Shown: positions 53,001 to 60,761 of the stretch, piece by piece
Numbering within the stretch: position 1 is the first letter of the stretch
Layout of the letters: every line of letters starts with the position of its first letter
Source: Lentibacter algarum
Lineage (GTDB): Bacteria; Pseudomonadota; Alphaproteobacteria; Rhodobacterales; Rhodobacteraceae
NCBI RefSeq assembly: GCF_040580765.1
Contig: NZ_CP158687.1
Span: 2,666,001 to 2,730,000, forward strand
Direction of reading: 5' to 3'
DNA length: 64,000 bases
Position numbers and translations under genes: made by a program
Notes under the pieces: generated by a model
What the model was told of the DNA's origin: nothing
Databases searched by the model: none
The model's input: the letters and a program-made list of their open reading frames with translations, nothing else

Positions 53001-54115
53001 TCCCCTTCAGGGTCGCCCAGATATGCGCCATCGATGCTGTCGGCGCCACTTGTACCTTCGACAATATAGTTCTGAGGCGACAGCGTGGTTTCAATCGTAC
53101 CCAGCCCTGTTGAAACGTTGCCAGCCGTATCAATCGTCGAATACGTGAACGAGTTGGTCCCAATGTCCCCATCGGACAGAACCGTAATGGTCATATCTGG
53201 ATTGAGCGTGAGCTGTTCGCCAGAGGGCAGCGTAATCGTATCATTCACGTTCACCGCAATGTTGTTGAGGTGCGTGATGGTGAGCGCATTGCCTTCGATA
53301 TTGATGTCGTTCGCCAGAATATCGTGGATCTGCGTCGTATTCGGAAGCTGTTCCAGCTGGTCACTTTCGGCGATAGAAATCGTCTGGATCGAGTTACCCA
53401 TAATCAGCAAGTTCGAGTCATAAGCCGAATCGCCGCCATCTCCGATCCCGATACGGATGGTATTCGACTGCCCCGCATTCACAGGTGCAACGATCGAAAG
53501 CACAACAGTGCCTCCGTCCATTTCGGTGTTATACGTGTCAGCCGTGACAGGGTTATCGAGATAAAGGTTCGAGTTCACCCCGTCGTTGATCGTATCAATC
53601 GTGACGTTCTGGGTCGAGTTGTCCGCCAGCGTCAAAGGCACATACGTCCCATTGACCCAAATCCCCATCGCATCGTTTACACCACCATTCACATACTCAA
53701 GGTATTCCTCTGAGGTGAAAACAAACTGCATGGTGAGCAAGTCACCCGTGGCCACAAAGGTCGCATCAAAGAACGCGCCGTCTTCGGTGGCCTGTCCCGA
53801 CACTGCGTTGAGGTCCGTGTCGCCATCCACTTCGCCAACACCCGTATGGTTGGTCGATGTGCCTGTTGCGGTATTGGTGTCGGTTGTGCCCGAACTGTTG
53901 GTAAAGTCGGTCGCATTGCCTGTCGACAGTATAACCCCTGTGTCAGACTGCGTGAGGCTACCCAGCGTTGAAAGCCCGCCCGTATATGTGCCCGAAGCCG
54001 CGCCAGCCCCCGTAAAGGACGCCGAGGTAATACTGATACCGTTACCAAACATGGCATTCGCCATATCCATCGCCGTGGCGGACGTGTCGACATTCAACTC
54101 AGTAGCAATAGGCAT
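47033..54115 (-). CDS. Giant RTX-type secreted protein with choice-of-anchor L and Hint domains
   Basis: A 2360-residue, strongly acidic protein. Residues 1-235 match the choice-of-anchor L domain (TMQFVFTSEEYLEYVNGGVND); about 240-345 is cadherin/VCBS-like. From 348 to about 2170 it is built of GGxGxDxxx calcium-binding nonapeptides in four super-modules, each opened by a header YIVEGT...DPEGD...DGSN. A lectin-like domain (LIVNGSFEDTTG to SIDNVEMYEL) is embedded at about 960-1125. A Hint domain starts at Cys2176 (IICFTEGTRIATPRG). There is no N-terminal signal; type I secretion through C-terminal RTX signals is likely. GAGG precedes the ATG at 54115. No secretion genes are nearby. Confidence 0.9.
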   Translation of the reverse strand: MPIATELNVDTSATAMDMANAMFGNGISITSASFTGAGAASGTYTGGLSTLGSLTQSDTGVILSTGNATDFTNSSGTTDTNTATGTSTNHTGVGEVDGDTDLNAVSGQATEDGAFFDATFVATGDLLTMQFVFTSEEYLEYVNGGVNDAMGIWVNGTYVPLTLADNSTQNVTIDTINDGVNSNLYLDNPVTADTYNTEMDGGTVVLSIVAPVNAGQSNTIRIGIGDGGDSAYDSNLLIMGNSIQTISIAESDQLEQLPNTTQIHDILANDINIEGNALTITHLNNIAVNVNDTITLPSGEQLTLNPDMTITVLSDGDIGTNSFTYSTIDTAGNVSTGLGTIETTLSPQNYIVEGTSGADSIDGAYLGDPEGDIVDNSDYYDGSNRDSVEAGAGADTVNSGDGADTVRGEAGDDLIYGDNYTALDAGDLLDGGAGNDTIYGGGGRDMILGGAGADSLFGEIGNDTVFGGDGSDTISGGAGDDVLDGDDATATAGADSIDGAAGNDEIIGDEGNDTLIGGTGNDTIYAGNDDDIAYGDEGQDQLFGGAGDDSLYGGDDADSLYGEAGGDFLSGGAGDDYIDGGIDGDDIDGGAGNDTVLGGTGNDNIDGNDGADSLQGGSGADSIWGDAGDDYIDGGDDGDALYGGAGADEIIGGSGGDFISVDSGADTVSGGADADNIVVAAGAFADGTVVTVDGGSTATTGADNDTLNLSSWASYANLTQTNDPDANSTSGSVDVTDGAGNTITVNFTEIEALILPSILDYIVEGTAGNDLIDGSYLLDPEGDRVDNSDHSDGSNDDRIEAGDGDDTILGGSGADSIYAGTGNDTVYDETDVASTSDTSADFVDLGDGNDVFIGTGLGPSDQDTIFGGAGNDTISVRQSYDTVFGGDGDDLITSEDELSVYGDWLSGDAGNDTIIGANTDDTILGGTGDDSIQGGGSGDIIDGGTGDDTILADDLTATGANLIVNGSFEDTTGMETRTWGFVAPGGSVSGWTDANGSSIEFVNNGRGGLLATEGNNWLDTEGLAGQNLVISQAVAGVSDGEVYALRFDAGDLVDAHDGTALDNQFQVIWNGEVIASIDPSDGSWTSYEFYLTGGSGDGSNTLTFVGSGQANAQGASIDNVEMYELIQGAGGDDSVLGDLGDDVIVAGAGEDTVRGGMGNDSILGNSGNDSIYGNEGDDTILGGAGNDSIYGETGNDYVSGGVGDDSLEGNEGADTIIGGAGNDWVRGSFGNDSIEGNEGDDFLWGGYGDDTIVFADNFGDDTVEGEEAQETDGDTIDLSGITSDLTIDLTSANPEAGSFTDGTDTVSFVEIENIVLGSGADTLVLGTGSGDDRVEGFTIPTAGGGGTYTGVDLLDVSTLLDINGAPVNTDDVVITTDVNGDAVLTFPSGESLTLVGVTAASINDPAILEAMGIPQPDYIVEGTGAGELIDGSYIGDPEGDIIDGLDNASGTNADSVVAGAGDDTVQSFAGNDSIDAGTGNDSVDAGDGDDNIVGGGGNDTLQGWFGDDSLTGDDGDDSLIGWTGDDTLAGGIGADSIEGGDDQDVIILEDAFGQDTIDGGDGGATDFDTLDMSALTVDTTVDLTSANPEAGSVTAGADIASFVDIENIVLGGGTDTIVLADGSGSDTVNGFEAPTDLGGGNFTGNDQIDVSGMTDASGSPVNVADVTVTDTNGDGTGDAILSFPNGESITLVGVDPADVTSHAQLAALGIPGLNYVVEGTGGDDTIDAGYTGDPEGDMVDNLDAADGSNDDTISAGAGNDSVVAGFGDDTIFAGAGIDTVAGGDGNDSIFGEAGNDVLNGGAGNDTVSGGGGNDSILGDIGADSLSGGSGDDTVNGGTGDDWVNGNDGNDTVYGGEGNDSVFGAEGNDVMFGEDGADSMEGWLGDDTMSGGTGNDYLDGADGDDLLVGDDGNDTLLGGNNGGADTLIGGVGNDYLSAGDGDDLLQGGSGDDQMIGAEGQDTFSLDDSFGMDTISGGSGGIDFDQIDASNMTTAVNLTLTVAEGGTLVSGADTASFDDIELFSLGSGNDTVTGGVGNENVVLGLGDDFAEGGAGNDTLAGSEGDDTLSGGAGADELSGGDGNDSISVNENDTASGGDGDDYFEVLPGSEVGAGTINIVGGEGAETLGDTLDFNGLIGFGDITYTNTDPGVGGGMSGFATLGDGTVVNFDEIENVIICFTEGTRIATPRGVREIEDLEIGDLVVTRDHGLQPIRWVGKRTVPARGALAPIRFDPHVIGNERALYVSPQHRMLMQGVEASLLFGESEVLASAKHLVNGSTVTEVHGGTVTYVHIMFDQHEIIYAEGAASESFYPGGTGLNAVEEEAREELFSLFPELRSHEGAYGDTARLCLKAHESRLLRLG
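47600..53074 (-). repeat. RTX nonapeptide super-modules within the giant protein
   Basis: Four header-led modules start near 53074, 51839, 49868 and 48976. Module lengths differ (about 410, 660, 300 and 460 residues). Modules 2 and 3 end in a related linker containing DLTSANPEAGS, FVDIENIVLG-type text and GESLTLVGV. The nucleotide repeats within are coding and show strong purine/pyrimidine bias. Confidence 0.85.
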
Positions 54116-54118
54116 CAC

Positions 54119-54412
54119 ATAACCTCAAACATATAAAAGCGCTGTTTTCGCGCATGGTTGAGAGCCGTTATGAGGGCCGAAGACGTCATGACTGCGGGCA
54201 GATTTGTACAATTTTGTGATGATGACGAATGAAGAGTAAAGCGTTAGACGCCCCTCTCCCGCGTGGCTTACAACATGGAAACATGTGGCGAAAACCGCAG
54301 CAAAGACGGGCCTATGGCCGCATTTACCGCATCCAGCAGACTGTTCGCCGCCCAGCGGCTACGCATGTCAATTAAGGCCAGATAGTGTCAACAAAAGCTG
54401 GCAGTCTCCCTG
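54119..54412. other. Intergenic region upstream of the giant RTX gene
   Basis: About 290 bases between the RTX start and the trcR terminator. The part near 54200-54245 is AT-rich and probably holds the RTX promoter. I see no clear operator or RNA gene. Confidence 0.45.
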
Positions 54413-54447
54413 CCCAAAAGAAAACGCCCGCAGCAAAGCTACGGGCG
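54413..54447 (-). terminator. Rho-independent terminator of trcR
   Basis: On the minus strand CGCCCGTAGC-TTT-GCTGCGGGCG forms a 10-bp stem followed by TTTTCTTTTG. It lies about 31 bases after the trcR stop. Confidence 0.88.
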
Positions 54448-54478
54448 CATCTCAGGTATTTAGGCAATCTTGGCGGCG

Positions 54479-55228
54479 TTATTCGTCGTCGTCGCCATCA
54501 TCGTCTGGAAGGTTAAAGAAGCTGTCCGCATCGCGCGTGCTATCGTGCTTGTCTTCTTCCTCATCGTCGTGTCCGCCAAGCGTGAATGTTTCAAGACCTT
54601 CAATCGCTGTGGGCATTCTCGGCTCAGAATCCATACCAAGGCTCTGCTCGGTGCTGACGAGCTTGCGGCGCTCATCGTCGTTCATAACTTCGCCGCTTGC
54701 CGCTTTCTTGGCCGCTGCTTTTTGCACAGCCGCGTCGAGCTCAGACTGTTTACAAAGACCGAGAGCGACAGGGTCAATCGGGTCAATATTGGCGATGTTC
54801 CAGTGCGTGCGCTCGCGGATCGCCTGAATAGTTGGCTTGGTTGTGCCCACAAGCTTGGAAACCTGACCGTCTGTCAGCTCAGGGTGGAACTTTACCAACC
54901 AGAGAATGGAAGCCGGACGGTCCTGACGCTTGGAGAGCGGCGTATAGCGTGGCCCACGGCGCTTTTCCTCGCCAACAGCAGAGGCATAAAACTTCAGCTT
55001 GAGCTTGTGCGTAACACTCTCTTGCGCTTTATCGATCTCTTCCTGCGTAAGCTGGTTGTTGGTGATCGGGTCAAACCCCTTAACGCCTGTGGCCACATCA
55101 CCGTCGGCAATGCCCTGCACTTCCAGCTCGTGCATGCCAACAAAGTCAGCAATCTGCTTGAAGCTGATTGTTGTGTTGTCGACCAGCCAAACGGCTGTGG
55201 CTTTCGCCATAATTGGTTTGTCAGACAT
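54479..55228 (-). CDS. trcR: Cell cycle transcriptional regulator TrcR (DUF1013)
   Basis: A 249-residue protein conserved in alphaproteobacteria. It starts MSDKPIMAKATAVWLVDNTT, has a helix-turn-helix-like segment TDGQVSKLVGTTKPTIQAI and ends in a long acidic tail (GGHDDEEEDKHDSTRDADS, DDDGDDDE). TrcR takes part in the cell-cycle transcription circuit studied in Caulobacter relatives. GGAGG precedes the ATG at 55228; a longer frame lacks this. It is divergent from the RNase T2 gene. Confidence 0.9.
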   Translation of the reverse strand: MSDKPIMAKATAVWLVDNTTISFKQIADFVGMHELEVQGIADGDVATGVKGFDPITNNQLTQEEIDKAQESVTHKLKLKFYASAVGEEKRRGPRYTPLSKRQDRPASILWLVKFHPELTDGQVSKLVGTTKPTIQAIRERTHWNIANIDPIDPVALGLCKQSELDAAVQKAAAKKAASGEVMNDDERRKLVSTEQSLGMDSEPRMPTAIEGLETFTLGGHDDEEEDKHDSTRDADSFFNLPDDDGDDDE

Positions 55229-55369
55229 ATTCGCCTCCATCAAAAAAACACGCGTCCCATACAACTTTCCCGTGCCCTTGAAGGGGCGAGCCTTTGGAGG
55301 GGCTCAGGTTACCGTTGTCGGGGAACTTGAGCGCTATATACTGGCCCATGAAACATAAGGAAAGAGTGA

Positions 55370-56014
55370 ATGTTGTTGCGTGTTGTTCTCGGTTTTCTCC
55401 TGTTCGTGATCGTTGCCGGCATTGCTGCCGCCAAAGGCGAGCGCGCGGGGGAATTTGACTATTATGTCATGGCACTCTCATGGTCGCCCAATTGGTGCGC
55501 CCTTGAAGGCGAGGCCAAGGGTTCCCCTCAATGCGACACTGATGAGGATCACGGCTGGGTGCTGCACGGCCTTTGGCCACAATATCACCGCGGCTGGCCC
55601 TCTTTCTGCCTGACGCCTGAGCCTCAGCCCCAACGCAGCCTGACAAACACTATGGCCGATATCATGGGCACATCTGGACTCGCTTGGTATCAATGGAAAA
55701 AGCACGGTGTCTGCTCCGGCCTCTCTGCGCGCGCCTATTACGACCTCTCGCGCAAAGCCTACGAGAGTGTCGTGCGCCCACCTGTCTTTCGCAAACTCAA
55801 CAAAACGATCACGCTCCCCGCATCCGTTGTCGAAGACGCATTCCTCAAGGAAAACCCATCCCTGAGCCGCGACATGATCACCATCACATGTCGCGAAGGC
55901 CATATTCAGGAAGCGCGGATTTGCCTGAGCAAAGACCTGTCCCCCGTCCCCTGCGGGCGCGATGTTTCGCGGGATTGTTCATTGAGTGATGCGGTGTTTG
56001 AGCCCGTGAACTGA
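55370..56014 (+). CDS. Exported ribonuclease T2 family protein
   Basis: A 214-residue secreted RNase with a signal peptide (about residues 1-21, LLRVVLGFLLFVIVAGIAAA). The two catalytic motifs are complete: VLHGLWPQ (CAS I) and WYQWKKHGVCSG (CAS II). Six or more Cys residues suggest disulfides in the periplasm. It would cut RNA without base specificity and yield 2',3'-cyclic phosphates, for nutrient use or stress. It is monocistronic. Confidence 0.92.
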   Translation: MLLRVVLGFLLFVIVAGIAAAKGERAGEFDYYVMALSWSPNWCALEGEAKGSPQCDTDEDHGWVLHGLWPQYHRGWPSFCLTPEPQPQRSLTNTMADIMGTSGLAWYQWKKHGVCSGLSARAYYDLSRKAYESVVRPPVFRKLNKTITLPASVVEDAFLKENPSLSRDMITITCREGHIQEARICLSKDLSPVPCGRDVSRDCSLSDAVFEPVN

Positions 56015-56021
56015 GAAGGTA

Positions 56022-56104
56022 TTGCGCCGCGGCTTCGCCGCGTCGCGGTGGCGAGAGGGGCTTTCCCCTCTCGCGCTCTCCCCAGGATATTTTCAGAAAG
56101 AGGA
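56022..56104. repeat. AAATATCC-type intergenic repeat with hairpins, copy C (inverted)
   Basis: Read on the minus strand, CTTTCTGAAAATATCCTGGGG is followed by a GCGAGAGGGG/CCCCTCTCGC hairpin; a GCGGCTTCGCCGC hairpin lies beside it. It fills the space between convergent genes and probably works as a bidirectional terminator. Confidence 0.7.
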
Positions 56105-56108
56105 AACC

Positions 56109-57080
56109 CTAGGCCACCTTAAGCACAATCTTTCCGATATGCGTGCTGCCTTCCATACGGGCATGGGCCTTGGCGGCATCCGCAAGCGCAAATTCCTGAT
56201 CCATAACTGGCGCAATGCGCCCCATATCGAGCAAGGGCCAGACTTGCTCACGCAGCTCATCCGCGATCTTTGCTTTGGCGAGCTCGGACTGCGGACGCAA
56301 TGTGCTGCCCGTGAGTGTCAGGCGCCGCGCCATGATTTGGGCGAAATTCAGCTCGACTTTAGGCCCCGTCAGAAAAGCAATCTGCACCAAACGGCCATCA
56401 TCGGCCAATGCGCGGATGTTGCGCGGGATATATTCACCGCCCACCATATCAAGGATCAAGTTTGCGCCGCCCTCGGCCTTGAGCACCTCGACAAAATCTT
56501 CGTTCCGATAATTCATCACCCGCTCAGCGCCCAACGCTCGACAAGCATTGGCTTTGTCTTCATTTCCCACCGTTGTGAAAACCCGCGCACCAAAGGCGGA
56601 GGCAAGCTGGATCGCGGTTGTGCCAATCCCTGAGGAGCCGCCATGCACCAAAAAGCGCTCACCTGCCTTGAGGCCACCGCACTGAAACACATTGGTCCAG
56701 ACTGTGAAAAACGTCTCTGGCAAACAGGCCGCTTCCTTAAGGCTCATGCCTTTTGGCACAGGCAGGGCATGGGCGGCAGGTGTCGTAACATATTCTGCAT
56801 AGCCACCGCCCGGAAGCAGCGCACAGACCTTGTCTCCCACGGCCCATTTGCTTACGCCTGCCCCGATCGCAGCAACTTCGCCGCTTGCTTCGAGCCCCGG
56901 CAGATCGCTCGCTCCTTTGGGTGGTGCATAAGCGCCTGCGCGTTGCAGCGCATCAGGACGGTTTACCCCCGCATAAGCCACTTTGATCAGGATTTCGCCA
57001 TGGCGCGGCACAGGACGCTCGCGCTCAGCAAGCTTCAATACCTCAGGCGCACCCGCCTCGGTTATTTCTATCACACGCAT
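56109..57080 (-). CDS. NAD(P)H quinone oxidoreductase (PIG3-type MDR family)
   Basis: A 323-residue medium-chain dehydrogenase/reductase without zinc ligands. It carries VIEITEAGAPEVLKL, GVNRPDALQRAGAYAPPKG, the nucleotide loop HGGSSGIGTTAIQLA and DMVGGEYIPRNI. The pattern is that of human TP53I3 (PIG3) and bacterial QorB-like enzymes. The quinone is not known. The COQ9 gene ends ten bases upstream, so they are probably cotranscribed. Confidence 0.88.
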   Translation of the reverse strand: MRVIEITEAGAPEVLKLAERERPVPRHGEILIKVAYAGVNRPDALQRAGAYAPPKGASDLPGLEASGEVAAIGAGVSKWAVGDKVCALLPGGGYAEYVTTPAAHALPVPKGMSLKEAACLPETFFTVWTNVFQCGGLKAGERFLVHGGSSGIGTTAIQLASAFGARVFTTVGNEDKANACRALGAERVMNYRNEDFVEVLKAEGGANLILDMVGGEYIPRNIRALADDGRLVQIAFLTGPKVELNFAQIMARRLTLTGSTLRPQSELAKAKIADELREQVWPLLDMGRIAPVMDQEFALADAAKAHARMEGSTHIGKIVLKVA

Positions 57081-57090
57081 CGTATGTTCC

Positions 57091-57753
57091 TTATTTCTTT
57101 ACCGCACCTGGCATATCCATCATGGACCTAGGCGCACGCACCGCACCGGTGATGCGGCCCAAAATGTCGCCAAAAAGCTTGTTCTTCCCCAAAGCGTGCT
57201 TGGCTTTTTCGATCTTCATAACATCGTCAATGCGCCGCTCAAGAAAAGCCCATGTCGCCTCGTGCCCCTCGCTCGTATCTCCAAGCCAGTACAGCACGGC
57301 AGAAGAATACACCCCCGAGAGCGTCGCGCGCTTGGTGTACCAGTTGAGATCCTCCGAAGTGTCGCCAAGCGCCTCCCAGATGGCGTCACAAGTCTCCCAA
57401 ATAAGCCGCGCGCCTTCGGGTGCAAAACTCGGCAACGCAAAAAGAGTCATACCACGGCGCACCAGCTCTTTGTCTTCCACCGCTTCCAGCCGGTAGCGCA
57501 CGGCCGCGGTCACCCGCGCAGAATAGCGCATCTCGTCCAAATCGGTCTGTGCAAGCCGTGCCAGCATCCGCATATCGCCACGCTTGTGATAGGCCACAGC
57601 CAAGTCCACAGCCCCCCGCGGACAAAGCCCATGGGCGAGCGCGGGCTCAAGCTCCGACTCGGAAACAGCCGCCTCAAAACTTGCCTCGCTCCAGCCGTCA
57701 AACGGCACATGAGCAAGCGCTGCATCAAGCAATTTGTCTTTCAAATCAGCCAT
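57091..57753 (-). CDS. coq9: COQ9-family ubiquinone biosynthesis protein
   Basis: A 220-residue lipid-binding, TetR-like fold protein. It starts MADLKDKLLDAALAHVPFDGWS and shows TLSGVYSSAVLYWLGDTSEG, the RpsU-divergently-transcribed family pattern. COQ9 helps COQ7 hydroxylate the ubiquinone ring. The divergent rpsU 103 bp away supports the assignment. I preferred the ATG at 57753 (GGAGG upstream) to a longer frame at 57807. The quinone oxidoreductase follows. Confidence 0.9.
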   Translation of the reverse strand: MADLKDKLLDAALAHVPFDGWSEASFEAAVSESELEPALAHGLCPRGAVDLAVAYHKRGDMRMLARLAQTDLDEMRYSARVTAAVRYRLEAVEDKELVRRGMTLFALPSFAPEGARLIWETCDAIWEALGDTSEDLNWYTKRATLSGVYSSAVLYWLGDTSEGHEATWAFLERRIDDVMKIEKAKHALGKNKLFGDILGRITGAVRAPRSMMDMPGAVKK

Positions 57754-57856
57754 ATTCGCCTCCTCCCCCCACACTAGACAAAACCATAGGGCTTTGCTAT
57801 ACGCCACCTTCCTGCAAATCCTTGCAACTTCAAACTAGAAAGGTGGTGAAAACCAC

Positions 57857-58063
57857 ATGCAGGTTAGTGTTCGCGACAATAACGTCGATCAGGCGCTTCG
57901 TGCCCTGAAGAAAAAGCTACAGCGTGAGGGTGTTTTTCGCGAAATGAAGCTCAAGCAGCATTTCGAGAAACCGTCCGAGAAAAAAGCACGCGAGAAAGCT
58001 GAAGCTATCCGCCGTCAGCGCAAGCTGGCGCGCAAGAAACTCCAGCGCGAGAACGGGATGTAA
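57857..58063 (+). CDS. rpsU: 30S ribosomal protein bS21
   Basis: A 68-residue basic protein that binds the small ribosomal subunit near the anti-Shine-Dalgarno. It has the start [20 protein letters not shown] and the Arg/Lys-rich tail. A terminator with a UUCG loop follows. The divergent COQ9 gene is the usual alphaproteobacterial neighbour. Confidence 0.97.
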   Translation: MQVSVRDNNVDQALRALKKKLQREGVFREMKLKQHFEKPSEKKAREKAEAIRRQRKLARKKLQRENGM

Positions 58064-58109
58064 TCCATCCCCTCGATCTCAGAGCTACTCTGACACGAAA
58101 AAGACAATT

Positions 58110-58143
58110 GCCCCCGTAGCTTCGGCTGCGGGGGCTCTTTTTT
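58110..58143 (+). terminator. Rho-independent terminator of rpsU
   Basis: GCCCCCGTAGC-TTCG-GCTGCGGGGGC forms an 11-bp stem with a UUCG tetraloop, followed by TCTTTTTTT. Confidence 0.95.
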
Positions 58144-58153
58144 GAGCGCGCGG

Positions 58154-60547
58154 TTAATGCGCGCCCTCAAGTCGGCGCATCGGCGCAACTGTGGCCTGCA
58201 CAACTTTGCCCAGGACATCGACACTCAGGCTTTGGCCTTCTTGGGCCAAGCCGCGTTCCACAAAAGCGAGCGCAATATTGGCGCCCACACGGTGGCCCCA
58301 AGCGCCAGTCGTAACGGTTCCAACAACCCGCCCATCCAGCATAACAGAGGCGCCGCCATGTGCGGGCGCCTCTTTGGTCTCAAGCGTAAGGCTCACAAGT
58401 TGCACCTTTGGCTCATGCGCGATCAGCGCCTCTTTACCGATAAATGCCTTATCCATCATGACAAAGCGCTCAAGCCCCGTCTCATAAGGGCTAAATTCAG
58501 TGATCAGCTCTGATTTCCAGTGCATAAAGCCCATCTCAAGGCGCATCGCCTCAACAGCGCGGCTGCCAAAGAAGCTCATACCATGCGTTTCGCCCGCGTT
58601 GCGCAGCGCCGTGTAGGCTGCCATCAGGCTTTGGTTGGGCACATGGATTTCATAAGCCAGCTCGCCCGAGAAGCTCACCCGCATCACAACAGCAGGCGCG
58701 ATCCCCACATGCGCCTCGCGCACAGCCAGCCACTTGAAGGCCTCGTCTGACCAGTCGCCGCGCGCCGCACTCGAGAGCACATCGCGCGCTTTCGGCCCCG
58801 CGATCACAATGATCGTCATATCGTTTGTCAGCGAGCGAATCTGCACATCCTCATCCGCCCCGATATGCTGCATGAGCCAGTCCATATCGTGATACTCAGC
58901 CGCCGCAGCCGAGCCAAACCAAACCCGCCCATTCGGCAGATTGGCAATCGTGGCCTCGCCCTTCACCATCCCTTGATGGTTGAGCAGATAGCTCAGCCCC
59001 ACACGCCCCTCGCGGCGCTGCAAGCGGCCACATGTCATACGATCAAGGAAATCATGCGCACCAGAGCCAGTGATCTCAAAGCGGTTGAACCCGCTCACTT
59101 CGGTCAACCCAACGCCGCTCTGCACCGCCCGCACCTCGGCGCCAATCACCTCCTCAGCATTGGTAAAGCGGAAGCTGTGCGCTTCCTCAAACTCAGGAGT
59201 TGGCTTGATATATTCGAGCCGCTCCCAGCCGTTGACGAGGCCAAAGTGCCCGCCCTCTGCCGCCAGAACAGGCGTCAAAGGCGTGGTTTTCATAGGCCGT
59301 CCCGCTGGCCTGTGCTCATGCGGATAATGAAAGCGGAATTCGTTCTGATAATCCTCAATCGCCTTCAACGCGGTCAGCTCGACGCTGGCGTGCCCGGTAA
59401 AGCGGCGCGGATCAATGCACCAGGTGTCATAGCATGCCTCGCCATGCGCAATCATCTGCGCCAAGAGCCAGCCATGCCCGCCGCCCTCGCCAAGCCCGGC
59501 GCGCAGGCCCGTGATACAAAACGCGTTGCGCTTGTTCGGGATCGGCCCGACAAGCGGCGCGCCGTCAATCGTATAGGTGATCGGCCCGTTGACGATGGTG
59601 TGAATTCCAACTTCGCCAATCGCAGGCATCCGCGCCATCGCGCCCTCAAATGTCTCAATCACCCGCTCAGGATCATCAGGACAAAGTGCATTGGTGAAGT
59701 TCGGGTCGATCCCGTCCATGCCCCATGTCTTGCAGTCCTGCTCGTAAAAGCCGATCAGCAGGCCGTTCTTTTCCTGACGCGAGTAATAGTCGCTGATCGG
59801 GCACCGGATCAGCGGCATACGGTGGCCCGCCTCCTCTATCGCCTTGATCGGCTCGGTCAGGAAATACTGATGCTCCATGCTGGCGACAGGCAGGATCGCG
59901 CCCATCATCGCGCCTATCTCGTTGCAACGATAGCCACCCGCATTGACGATGATTTCAGCCTCTATATCGCCCGCCTCTGTGTGCACAATCCAGCTGTCAT
60001 CCGAGCGCTGTGTTAGCCCTGTCACGGGGCGGTGACGGAGCACCCGAGCACCCGCGTTACGCGCCCGTCGCGCCAGCGCCTGACGGAGCTGGGCTGGGTC
60101 AATATCACCATCAAGTGGATCCCAAAGACCACCAACAAGCCCATCGGTCTCCAAAAGTGGATGCCGCCGCGCACATTCGGCAGCATCAATCACCTCAAAT
60201 TCAACACCCATTCCCCGCCCCATTGAGGCAAAGTGGCGATACGCCTCCATTTGCTCCTCGGTCTCTGCAAGTCTGATGCCGCCGTCGGCATGGTGGTAGT
60301 TGATTGGATACTCTGGATCCTCAGAAAGCTCTTTATAGAGCGCAATCGAGTGTGACTTTAGGCCCACCATCGTTTGGTTCATGCCAAAGTTCGTCACCTG
60401 TGCAGCAGAATGCCACGTCGTCCCGCTTGTAAGCTCATCGCGCTCAAGCAAGATCACATCCGTGAGGCCTTCCTGCGTGAGATGATATATTGTCGAGCAG
60501 CCCGCAATCCCGCCTCCGATCACAACAACTTTTGCCCGCTCGCTCAT
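58154..60547 (-). CDS. FAD-dependent sarcosine/dimethylglycine dehydrogenase-like protein with GcvT domains
   Basis: A 797-residue two-part enzyme. The N-terminal DAO-fold half has VVIGGGIAGCSTIYHL and TTWHSAAQ, where the His can carry covalent FAD as in dimethylglycine dehydrogenase. The C-terminal half (about 430-797) is a GcvT-type tetrahydrofolate domain (GVGLTEVSGFNRFEITG, MRVSFSGELAYEIHVP). It would oxidatively demethylate an N-methyl amine and pass the one-carbon unit to folate. Sarcosine from creatinase (at 23450) is one possible substrate. It is monocistronic, divergent from yghU. Confidence 0.87.
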   Translation of the reverse strand: MSERAKVVVIGGGIAGCSTIYHLTQEGLTDVILLERDELTSGTTWHSAAQVTNFGMNQTMVGLKSHSIALYKELSEDPEYPINYHHADGGIRLAETEEQMEAYRHFASMGRGMGVEFEVIDAAECARRHPLLETDGLVGGLWDPLDGDIDPAQLRQALARRARNAGARVLRHRPVTGLTQRSDDSWIVHTEAGDIEAEIIVNAGGYRCNEIGAMMGAILPVASMEHQYFLTEPIKAIEEAGHRMPLIRCPISDYYSRQEKNGLLIGFYEQDCKTWGMDGIDPNFTNALCPDDPERVIETFEGAMARMPAIGEVGIHTIVNGPITYTIDGAPLVGPIPNKRNAFCITGLRAGLGEGGGHGWLLAQMIAHGEACYDTWCIDPRRFTGHASVELTALKAIEDYQNEFRFHYPHEHRPAGRPMKTTPLTPVLAAEGGHFGLVNGWERLEYIKPTPEFEEAHSFRFTNAEEVIGAEVRAVQSGVGLTEVSGFNRFEITGSGAHDFLDRMTCGRLQRREGRVGLSYLLNHQGMVKGEATIANLPNGRVWFGSAAAAEYHDMDWLMQHIGADEDVQIRSLTNDMTIIVIAGPKARDVLSSAARGDWSDEAFKWLAVREAHVGIAPAVVMRVSFSGELAYEIHVPNQSLMAAYTALRNAGETHGMSFFGSRAVEAMRLEMGFMHWKSELITEFSPYETGLERFVMMDKAFIGKEALIAHEPKVQLVSLTLETKEAPAHGGASVMLDGRVVGTVTTGAWGHRVGANIALAFVERGLAQEGQSLSVDVLGKVVQATVAPMRRLEGAH

Positions 60548-60761
60548 GTGTCATCTCCTATATCTGTTTGCGCAAGACAACACGCAGCCGCCCCCTGCGT
60601 GCAATGGGGCATTTTTTGTTTTTCCAAAACGCGTTTCCCCGCTTCGGCTTTTCTTAAAATCACACCTGCGTCAGCGCACAAGCTCCCTGCACTTTTGGCC
60701 CTGTTATCCAGAGAATTTTGGACTACGTTCAAAGCAGGGAATCCAAAACAGGACAAATGAC

